From contig JACDBD010000153.1 of NCBI GenBank assembly GCA_013695115.1, positions 1-6,906 on the forward strand: DNA of 6,906 nucleotides, in the 5' to 3' direction. Shown here one piece after another: positions 1-5,306 of the stretch; the first letter of the stretch is position 1, and each line of letters begins with the position of its first letter. Made by a program: the position numbers and the translations under genes. This stretch comes from Actinomycetota bacterium. GTDB lineage: Bacteria; Actinomycetota; Acidimicrobiia; IMCC26256; JACDBD01. The notes beneath the pieces were generated by a model. The model was not told where the DNA came from, did no database searches, and was given only the letters and a program-made list of their open reading frames with translations.

Positions 1-78
1 GGTGGCTGGAGAAAAAGTGCTGACGCGTGTGAGCGAGCACAACATGTCGCGGTGCCTGATCGCTGCGGTGTACTCCAT
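1..78 (-). CDS. Candidate 5' end of a gene leaving the window (nitroreductase-like start?)
   Basis: Read on the minus strand from an ATG at 78-76, this frame stays open for 26 codons to the window edge. A GGAGA sequence lies six bases upstream of the ATG, which is good ribosome-binding-site spacing. The peptide begins MEYTAAIRHRDM. That pattern of M-[DE]-[YF], then R-x-R-x-M, is reminiscent of the N-terminus of nitroreductase-family flavoproteins, whose Arg residues there contact FMN. The following residues (LCSLTRVSTFSPAT) fit less well: an Arg usually found two residues after the Met is Cys here. It could be a real gene, a decayed one, or a chance open frame, since the opposite strand is also open. 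The family guess is inference from a very short stretch. The start codon lies inside one arm of a 9-bp inverted repeat. Confidence 0.3.
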   Translation of the reverse strand, partial: MEYTAAIRHRDMLCSLTRVSTFSPAT

Positions 79-84
79 GTTGTG
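38..84. repeat. 9-bp perfect inverted repeat around the candidate start codon
   Basis: CACAACATG at 38-46 is the exact reverse complement of CATGTTGTG at 76-84, with a 29-base spacer. The right arm contains the candidate minus-strand ATG at 78-76. It could act as an operator or an mRNA hairpin that limits initiation, but one 9-bp match in a window of this size can also arise by chance. Confidence 0.3.
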
Positions 85-143
85 TCTCCGATCTCGGCTA
101 CCGACTTTCTCGGCAGCCACCTAGGCGTGAGCGCGGCGGCTGG

Positions 144-287
144 CTACCCCCGCAGGACGTGCCCGGGACGGGCGCCGGTCCATTCGCCCTGCTCGAGGAG
201 CGTCTCGCCATTCACGACCGTGCCGACATGCCGAACGGCGATACGGCGCCGCGGCATCGGCAGGAACGAGCAGCGAAGCCTGACGCG
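144..287 (-). pseudogene. Truncated 3' remnant of an amidohydrolase (N-acyl-D-amino acid deacylase-like) gene
   Basis: On the minus strand this frame has 47 sense codons ending in TAG at 146-144 and is closed upstream by TGA at 290-288. Its last 28 residues, including VNGETLLEQG and WTGARPGHVLRG, match the C-terminus of the intact amidohydrolase encoded at 2332-4014 (VNGEVLLEDG, WTGARPGRVLRG). By hand count 21 of 28 residues are identical, and the DNA is also visibly similar over about 90 bases. The upstream part (FLPMPRRRIAVRH) resembles the conserved LP-x-G-x-R-R stretch that precedes this tail in the family. The C-terminal tail belongs to the beta-sandwich part of amidohydrolases, so a fragment of this size cannot be an enzyme. 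There is no metal-binding domain and no suitable start. The most likely explanation is what remains of a duplicated or related gene whose 5' part was deleted or replaced by the neighbouring gene ending at 319. Confidence 0.75.
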
Positions 288-318
288 TCAACTCACGTCC
301 GAGGCCGCGGTTGTCGGG

Positions 319-1101
319 TTACGACTGAAACATGCGCGCCAGGGCACCCAAGCGGTGGACGACATCCGGATCGGTGCCGACCAGAGCGTCCTCGACTGTG
401 CCGCGGCCGGAGAGTGCGTCGATGATGGTTGCCATGTCGACGTCGGTGTCGGCGCCCGGCGTCACCGGCGTGGCGATGACCGGCCGCTCGCCGGTGGTGA
501 GGCGCACGCCGGCGATGACCGCGTCAGTGGCCTCGTTGATCAGGGTGCCGACGACGACAAGCGAATAGGCGAGGACGGGCACCGCCTCCTCGGCGACGAC
601 GGGAATGGCCACGCCGAGCGGCAGCAACGCGTCGCGCTCGTGGACCCACGAGTCGTACAGGACGTGGAGAGCGCTCAGCCACCAGGGCACGAAGCCGAGG
701 GGCGAGATCGACGTCAACCCCCATCTCTCCGCACCGCTGCTGCCGACATCGGTGGCCATTGTCTCGGCCGAGGCGACGTAGCGATCGCGCACTTCAACGT
801 CGGGCGTGAAGCGCCCCGCCGCGACGAACTCCATCGGCGTCGTGCGAGGGTCGAAGCTGCTGAACGGTAGCGTCTCACCCGCCCAGATGGCCCGCATCCA
901 CCCGTCGACGTCGCAGCCGTGGCGGAGGACATCGGCCACGCTCCACTCGCTACAGCGCGACTGCACCGCGAGCGCGGCCTCGTCCAGCGACCGTACCTCA
1001 GCGGCGAACCGCTGCCGGTGGCGTGCGTACGCGGCGAGCGTGGCGGTGGGATCGAGGTCGACGTGGATCTGGTCGCCTTGCGGGACGTCGCCGCCGGTCA
1101 T
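319..1101 (-). CDS. Maleylpyruvate isomerase family mycothiol-dependent enzyme (DinB/MDMPI fold)
   Basis: The product is 260 aa. The N-terminal 160 residues look like the MDMPI_N/DinB-like four-helix domain (TIGR03083-type proteins): WSVADVLRHG at 53-62 carries the first likely metal His (H61), and the helix WLSALHVLYDSWVHERD at 141-157 carries H146 and H154. DinB-fold proteins use three His to bind a divalent metal. Characterised relatives use mycothiol, the actinobacterial thiol, for isomerisation or thiol transfer, but most members have no known substrate, so no reaction is assigned. The C-terminal 100 residues are a smaller alpha/beta tail. A TTG at 1170 would add 23 residues. I prefer the ATG at 1101 because a TATGGT -10-like hexamer ends eight bases before it, leaving no room for a longer protein from that promoter. 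The only Shine-Dalgarno-like sequence (GGGAGG) sits one base from the ATG, too close to be used normally. It is divergent from the dehalogenase gene. Confidence 0.8.
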   Translation of the reverse strand: MTGGDVPQGDQIHVDLDPTATLAAYARHRQRFAAEVRSLDEAALAVQSRCSEWSVADVLRHGCDVDGWMRAIWAGETLPFSSFDPRTTPMEFVAAGRFTPDVEVRDRYVASAETMATDVGSSGAERWGLTSISPLGFVPWWLSALHVLYDSWVHERDALLPLGVAIPVVAEEAVPVLAYSLVVVGTLINEATDAVIAGVRLTTGERPVIATPVTPGADTDVDMATIIDALSGRGTVEDALVGTDPDVVHRLGALARMFQS

Positions 1102-1109
1102 GCCTCCCG

Positions 1110-1136
1110 ACCATACCTGTCGCGAGACGCGGGCAA
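1110..1136 (-). promoter_or_regulatory. Putative leaderless promoter of the MDMPI-family gene
   Basis: On the minus strand, TTGCCC (1136-1131) and TATGGT (1115-1110) are separated by 15 bases. The TAnnnT hexamer ends eight bases before the ATG at 1101, so transcription would begin at or next to the start codon. This is the standard arrangement of leaderless actinobacterial genes. The -35 match and spacing are only fair. Confidence 0.4.
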
Positions 1137-1295
1137 GCGCGGAGTGTGGAAACACGGGAGCTGGCCGCAAGGTGTCACGGCGACGTCGTCAAGCACACCG
1201 CTCAGCCTGCCGCGTTCGGTTGAGCGTGGTCTCGGCTCCACCCGTCATTTGGCACCGACGGTCGACGACCTCGTCGGGCCCCGCCGCCAACGATG

Positions 1296-1301
1296 TAGCG
1301 T
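1296..1301 (+). promoter_or_regulatory. Putative -10 element for leaderless transcription of the dehalogenase gene
   Basis: TAGCGT fits the actinobacterial TAnnnT -10 pattern and ends nine bases before the GTG start at 1311. No Shine-Dalgarno sequence lies in front of that GTG, which agrees with leaderless initiation. No convincing -35 box is seen at the right spacing; TTGGCA at 1249-1254 is too far away. Confidence 0.3.
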
Positions 1302-1310
1302 GCGCGGGCC

Positions 1311-2237
1311 GTGAACGTGCTGCGCACCCCCGACGACCGCTTCGTTGGCCTCGAGGCGTGGCCGTACCAGCCGAGGTATGTCGACGTCGGGGACGGGCTG
1401 CGGATGCACTACGTCGATGAGGGCCCGCGGTCGGCAGCGCCCGTCCTTCTGGCCCACGGCGAGCCGACGTGGGGGTACCTGTACCGCAAGATGATCCCGG
1501 GCTTGGCCGCGGCCGGCCGGCGGGTCGTCGTGCCCGACCTGATCGGGTTCGGGCGCTCCGACAAGCCCGCCGAGCGCGATGACTACACGTACGTGCGTCA
1601 TGTCGAGTGGACCGGGGCCCTGCTCGAGGCGCTCGAGCTGCGTGACGTCGTGCTCTTCGGCCAGGACTGGGGCGGGCTCATCTTCCTCGTCCATGTCGGC
1701 CGCGAGCCAGAGCGCTTCGCGGGGGTGGTGGCGGCCAACACGGCTCTGCCCCAGCCCGACGTCCGGGTCGACGACGTTCCGCCCGAGGCGGTCGCGCCGT
1801 TCCTGTCGTGGCTCCAGTGGTCGCAGGAGCGCGACGAGTTGCGGCCGTCGGAGGTCGTCGGCGGCGACTCGCCGCTCAACCAGACCCAGCACGAGCTGAG
1901 TGACCGCGAGCGCGCCGCGTACGACGCGCCGTTCCCTGACGAGTCTTACTGCGCGGGGGCGCGGCAGTTTCCCCTCATCGTGCCGTTGGGCGACGTGGAC
2001 CCGCCGGCGTCGATGTTGCGCGCGGCCTGGGCCGGCCTCGAGGGGTACGACCGTCCGTTCGTGACCGCGTTCGCGGATCAAGAGGACGTCACCCGGTTCT
2101 TCGAGCCGCTGTTCCAAGAGCGCGTCCCCGGCGCGCAGGGCCGCGTGCACCCGACGATCCCGAACGCGGGCCACTTCCTCCAGGAACACGCCCCCGACCG
2201 GCTCGTCGAGATCACCCTCGGTCTCCAGGACACGTAG
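1311..2237 (+). CDS. Haloalkane dehalogenase, subfamily HLD-I (DhlA/DhmA-like)
   Basis: The product is 308 aa, close to the 310 aa of DhlA. This alpha/beta-hydrolase cleaves carbon-halogen bonds in haloalkanes, giving an alcohol, halide and a proton. It is cytoplasmic, with no signal peptide. The N-terminus MNVLRTPDDRF is typical of HLD-I. The oxyanion and halide region is HGEPTW at 49-54. The nucleophile elbow GQDWGG at 117-122 places the nucleophile at D119 and the first halide-binding Trp at W120. The cap domain (about 147-225) carries W167 and W170, one of which should be the second halide Trp, and APFPDESYCAG at 206-216, close to DhlA's APFPDTSYQAG. The acid is D256 in FADQED, after strand 7, which is the HLD-I placement. 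The base is H288 in NAGHFLQE. All catalytic residues are present. The GTG start has no Shine-Dalgarno sequence. Substrate range (chlorinated or brominated alkanes, epoxides excluded by H288) cannot be read from the sequence. Confidence 0.9.
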   Translation: MNVLRTPDDRFVGLEAWPYQPRYVDVGDGLRMHYVDEGPRSAAPVLLAHGEPTWGYLYRKMIPGLAAAGRRVVVPDLIGFGRSDKPAERDDYTYVRHVEWTGALLEALELRDVVLFGQDWGGLIFLVHVGREPERFAGVVAANTALPQPDVRVDDVPPEAVAPFLSWLQWSQERDELRPSEVVGGDSPLNQTQHELSDRERAAYDAPFPDESYCAGARQFPLIVPLGDVDPPASMLRAAWAGLEGYDRPFVTAFADQEDVTRFFEPLFQERVPGAQGRVHPTIPNAGHFLQEHAPDRLVEITLGLQDT

Positions 2238-2331
2238 GGCGGACCCGTCCCCCATCCCGACCCCGATGCCCTCGAGCTGCTCGGAGCCGGCGATCTGTGC
2301 GCGCCGCGCATGGACGTGCCCCAAGGCAGCG
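2238..2331. other. Convergent intergenic gap with no clear terminator
   Basis: These 94 bases separate the stop of the dehalogenase gene (plus) from the stop of the deacylase-like gene (minus). I see only short GC palindromes (for example GCGCGCCGCGC near 2300) and no stem followed by a T-run on either strand, so no terminator is called. Confidence 0.5.
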
Positions 2332-4014
2332 CTACCCGCGGAGGACCCGGCCGGGGCGGGCGCCGGTCCACGCACCGTCCTCGAGTAGCACCTCGCCGTT
2401 CACGATCGTGGCGACATAGCCGGCGGCGTCGACCACGTAGCGGCCCGAGCCGGCCGGGAAGTCCTCCACGTAGCGGGGCGTGTCGGGGGTCGCCAACCGG
2501 TCGAGGTCGAGGAGCAGGAGATCGGCCGCCTGGCCGGGACGCAGCTCGCCTCGGTCGGTGATCCCGGGCATGCGCGCCGGCACCGACGTGAGCCGGGCCA
2601 CCGCCTCCTCCAGCGTCAGCACGTCCGGTACCCACTCGGCCAGCAGCCGGGTGGTGAAGTCGGCGCCGCAGAAGGAGAGGAGGTGGGCGCCGCCGTCGGA
2701 GCTCCCGGCCATCACGATCGGATCGCGCACGAGCTCCTCGGTGGCGGCCTGGCGGTCGCGCGACGGGGGTGCGGCCAGCACGAACTGGGTCTGGAGGTCC
2801 TCGGCCAGCGAGAGGTCGAGGAAGGCGTCGAGTGGATCGGCATCCCACTCCGTAGCGATCTCCGCGACTGACTTGTCGAGGTACTGCTCGTGCTCGGGTC
2901 GGGTGACGGTCTCGACCTTGAGCACCTCCCAGATGAAGACGAACGACCGCCCGGTCGGGTCGGCGAGCTCCTTGCGCATCTGGTCGCGGACCGCGGGGTC
3001 GCGCAGCCGCTCCTCGCGTCGCGGCGGCGGGAGGGTCAGGTGGTCGCGGAAGCTGGGCATCTCGTCGAAGAGGAACGTGTTGGCCAGCTGGAAGTGGGCG
3101 CCCTGGCGGTTGGCGGCGAACATGGGGTGAACGGCCAGGCCCTGCCCGTGCGCCTCGCGCGCGAACTCGAGGCTGCGCTTCCAACCCTCCGGTGCATGGG
3201 ACAGCTTGGTGAGCGTGTTGAGGTTGACCGGTCGCCCCGACACGCGCGCCATATCGAGGATCAGCGCCCGGTCGTCGTCGGAATAGCCGTCGAGGAACGT
3301 CCGGGGGATGAACTCGATGGTCCCGTGACCGACCTCGCGCAGGACGGAGGTGAGCGCGACGATCTCCTCGGGGGCGGCGTGGTTCGAGGGCACGCCCCGG
3401 CCGTCGTGGGCCACGTGCAGCTCCAGCTGCGACGACGTGAACCCGACCGCGCCTTCGTCGAACGCCTGCCGCACCAGCGTGCGCATCGCCGCGATCTCGT
3501 CGTCGGTGGCGGTGCGCTCGGAGGCGTCGTCGCCCATCACGAAGCGCCGCACCGCGCAGTGCCCCACGTTGGCACCGACGTTGACGCCGACGTTGCCGTC
3601 GAGGCCGGCGAGGAAGTCGGCGAACGACCCACCCGCGAAGGTGACACCGGCGGCGAGCGCGTCGGCCGACATGCCCTCGACCCGGCTCAGCATCAGCATG
3701 AGCCACTCGAGGTCGTCGGGCGTGCTCGGCGCGAGCGTGAAGCCGCAGTTGCCGGTGAGGAGCGTGGTCACCCCGTGCCACGACGCCGGCGACGCGGTGG
3801 GGTCCCAGTGGAGCTGGGCGTCGTAGTGGGTGTGGATGTCGACGAACCCGGGGGTGACAGTGAGTCCATCGGCGTGGATGACGCGGTGGGCGGTGGCTCC
3901 GACGAGGCCGACTTCGACGATCCGCCCGTCACGTACCGCGACGTCGGCCGTGCGGGCAGGGGCTCCGGTGCCGTCGACGACCCGGGCGCCGCGCACCAAG
4001 AGGTCAACGGTCAT
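2332..4014 (-). CDS. Amidohydrolase, N-acyl-D-amino-acid deacylase-like (COG3653 family)
   Basis: The product is 560 aa, the usual length for this family, with no signal peptide. Residues 1-55 form the N-terminal part of the beta-sandwich. The TIM barrel opens with PGFVDIHTHYD at 55-65, whose H61 and H63 are the first metal-ligand pair. GNCGF at 88-92 contains C90, matching the metal-bridging Cys of D-aminoacylase. GSSDGGAH at 437-444 contains D440, the catalytic Asp position. The tail VNGEVLLEDG to VLRG closes the sandwich. In this superfamily such enzymes hydrolyse N-acyl or cyclic amide bonds, but the substrate is unknown. The regions where D-aminoacylase has two further metal His (around 233-240 and 262-271) read EFIPRTFL and PVNLNTLTKL, without His. 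The ATG at 4014 overlaps the previous gene's stop as ATGA, with only a weak ribosome site, so translational coupling is expected. Its 3' end has a paralogous remnant at 144-287. Confidence 0.85.
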   Translation of the reverse strand: MTVDLLVRGARVVDGTGAPARTADVAVRDGRIVEVGLVGATAHRVIHADGLTVTPGFVDIHTHYDAQLHWDPTASPASWHGVTTLLTGNCGFTLAPSTPDDLEWLMLMLSRVEGMSADALAAGVTFAGGSFADFLAGLDGNVGVNVGANVGHCAVRRFVMGDDASERTATDDEIAAMRTLVRQAFDEGAVGFTSSQLELHVAHDGRGVPSNHAAPEEIVALTSVLREVGHGTIEFIPRTFLDGYSDDDRALILDMARVSGRPVNLNTLTKLSHAPEGWKRSLEFAREAHGQGLAVHPMFAANRQGAHFQLANTFLFDEMPSFRDHLTLPPPRREERLRDPAVRDQMRKELADPTGRSFVFIWEVLKVETVTRPEHEQYLDKSVAEIATEWDADPLDAFLDLSLAEDLQTQFVLAAPPSRDRQAATEELVRDPIVMAGSSDGGAHLLSFCGADFTTRLLAEWVPDVLTLEEAVARLTSVPARMPGITDRGELRPGQAADLLLLDLDRLATPDTPRYVEDFPAGSGRYVVDAAGYVATIVNGEVLLEDGAWTGARPGRVLRG

Positions 4015-5135
4015 CTCGGGGCGGGCATCCCGTACATCTCGAGCGCGTTGCGCCCGAACAACCCCGCCCGGGCCTCGGGCTCGAGGGTGGCGTTGGCCTC
4101 CCGCAGCTCGTCGACGACTCCCGGGTACTTGGCGTCGCTGTGGGGGAAGTCGGACGCCCACACGAACCGATCCGTGCCGCACAACGGTCCGAGCGCGCCG
4201 ACCGTCCGCTCGCCGGGGTCGAAGCTGATCCAGCATTGACGGCGGAAGTAGTCGGAGGGCTCGAGCGACAGCGGCGGGGTCGCCCACCCGTAGCTCTCGT
4301 GGAACTCGTCGAGGCGGTCCATCCAGTGCGCGAGCCACCCACCGCCGCACTCGAGCACGATCACCTTCAACCCCGGGTGCCGCTCGAGCACGCCCCCGTA
4401 CACGAGGTTCGAGAGCGTCATCTGCTGGTCGAACTGGAGGATGAGCGCGTGGTGCGTGCCCGGGGCCATGAGCGCGCCGAGGGCGCGGGACGCGCCGGGC
4501 ATGTCGGCCAGTCCGGCGGGGTGGAACGCGAGCGGGAGACCGGTCTCCTCGAGCGCGTCGTACAGCGGGGTGTAGCTCTTGTGGTGCAGCGGGCGGTCGT
4601 TGTAGGCGTTGGGGCGGGCGAACCCGGCCTTGAGTCCCAGGTCGGTGATGCGGCGCGCCTCCTCGGCCGCGGCGACGGGGTCCTGGAGGGGCAGCGCGCC
4701 GACCCCGGCGAGCCGCGCCGGCGCGGCGGCGGCGAAGCCGGCTATCCAGTCGTTGTAGACGCGGCAGCTGGCCACCGCGAGCTCGGGGTCCTGGAACGCG
4801 CCCAGCTTCAGGCCGAGGCCGGGATAGAGGACGGCGACGTCGATGCCCTCGGCGTCGAGCACCTTCACCCGCTCGTGGGGATCGAAGCCGGCGGGGTTGA
4901 GGTCCTCGTAGTGGCGGCCCTTGCCGAACTCGTCGAACGACTCCCCGGCGTTGCCGAGACCGACGAGACCGCGGTCGGTCGCCATCCCGTTCTCGACCGA
5001 GCACTCGTCGTAGCCGGTGTCGGCGTTCCAGCGGAGCCGGATGCCGCGGTCCGCCAGGTCCGACGGCAGGTTGCGCTCCCACAGGTCGGCGGGCTCGCAC
5101 ACGTGCCCGTCGGCGTCGACGATGAGGTCGTGCAT
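4011..5135 (-). CDS. Amidohydrolase family 2 (PF04909-type) metal-dependent hydrolase
   Basis: The product is 374 aa and forms a single TIM-barrel metal-dependent hydrolase related to ACMSD and 2-pyrone-4,6-dicarboxylate hydrolase families. The opening motif VDADGHVCEP at 6-15 stands where ACMSD has DxHxH. The first His is replaced by Asp (D9) while H11 remains, a form common in environmental PF04909 proteins. Further active-site candidates are H205 in LAFHPAG, H228 and H229 in PGTHHA, and D329 in ASDFPHSD, with H332 beside it. Members carry out hydrolysis or non-oxidative decarboxylation in catabolic routes; the substrate here is not known. The ATG at 5135 is chosen because the family motif begins a few residues later and no other start lies between it and the upstream divergent gene region. 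A GGAGG lies just one base before the ATG, unusually close. The stop TGA overlaps the next gene's ATG, so the two form an operon. Confidence 0.85.
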   Translation of the reverse strand: MHDLIVDADGHVCEPADLWERNLPSDLADRGIRLRWNADTGYDECSVENGMATDRGLVGLGNAGESFDEFGKGRHYEDLNPAGFDPHERVKVLDAEGIDVAVLYPGLGLKLGAFQDPELAVASCRVYNDWIAGFAAAAPARLAGVGALPLQDPVAAAEEARRITDLGLKAGFARPNAYNDRPLHHKSYTPLYDALEETGLPLAFHPAGLADMPGASRALGALMAPGTHHALILQFDQQMTLSNLVYGGVLERHPGLKVIVLECGGGWLAHWMDRLDEFHESYGWATPPLSLEPSDYFRRQCWISFDPGERTVGALGPLCGTDRFVWASDFPHSDAKYPGVVDELREANATLEPEARAGLFGRNALEMYGMPAPR

Positions 5136-5162
5136 GCCTCCAGGGTCGGGGAGCCCGGCCCG

Positions 5163-5174
5163 GCCGTCAACGGC
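5163..5174. repeat. Short palindrome in the divergent intergenic region
   Basis: GCCGT and ACGGC are perfect inverted 5-bp arms separated by two bases. They lie about 30 bases before the minus-strand amidohydrolase start, a possible operator half-site pair. Arms this short in GC-rich DNA are weak evidence. Confidence 0.2.
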
Positions 5175-5214
5175 GGGGCACTTATCGGACGCCAGCCGTC
5201 TGGGCTCCCTCGCT

Positions 5215-5252
5215 CGGCGCCGGGCCATCCTGGAACGGGCTGGCCGGCGCCG
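5215..5252. repeat. Long GC-rich inverted repeat (stem-loop) upstream of the recombinase gene
   Basis: The left arm CGGCGCCGGGCCA (5215-5227) pairs with the right arm TGGCCGGCGCCG (5241-5252) around a 13-base loop, with a single bulged G in the left arm: 12 base pairs, nearly all G-C. No T-run follows on either strand, so an intrinsic terminator is not clear. It sits in the 171-base gap between the divergent amidohydrolase and recombinase genes, about 55 bases before the recombinase start. It could be a recombinase or regulator binding site, or a structured barrier between the two transcripts. Confidence 0.5.
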
Positions 5253-5282
5253 CCCTTCGGGCCGCTCGTCCGCACGAATCGA

Positions 5283-5300
5283 TACGGTTCTCAGGGGAGG
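5283..5300 (+). promoter_or_regulatory. Putative -10 element and strong ribosome binding site of the recombinase gene
   Basis: TACGGT at 5283-5288 matches the TAnnnT -10 pattern, although no good -35 is seen. GGGGAGG at 5294-5300 is a near-perfect Shine-Dalgarno sequence six bases before the ATG at 5307. It fixes the start and excludes the much longer in-frame extension that is open back to 4140. Confidence 0.5.
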
Positions 5301-5306
5301 TTCCCA

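Noticed and set aside
52..870. Plus-strand frame of 272 codons across the MDMPI gene
   Set aside because: From 319 on it is the shadow of a gene with clear family motifs on the other strand, and its residues are Arg/Gly/Asp-rich without a domain. The part before 319 overlaps the amidohydrolase remnant.
2238..2331. Possible bidirectional terminator between convergent genes
   Set aside because: Only short GC palindromes without a T-run are present, so no terminator is supported.
1245..2375. Minus-strand frame of 376 codons opposite the dehalogenase
   Set aside because: It is an antisense shadow of a gene with a full catalytic set. The translation is low-complexity Arg/Val/Gly, as expected from GC-rich third positions.
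2078..3781. Minus-strand frame of 567 codons overlapping the deacylase-like gene in another frame
   Set aside because: It is dominated by Arg/Ala/Gly/Pro and has no motifs, while the overlapping frame has clear HxH, GNCGF and SDGGAH signatures.
2890..4239. Plus-strand frame of 449 codons opposite the amidohydrolase genes
   Set aside because: It is an antisense shadow with no domain. The GC-rich codon bias keeps such frames open.
5136..5306. Recombinase attachment site or tRNA target near the integrase gene
   Set aside because: No tRNA-like sequence and no direct repeat flanking the recombinase gene was found in the window. Only the inverted repeat is supported.
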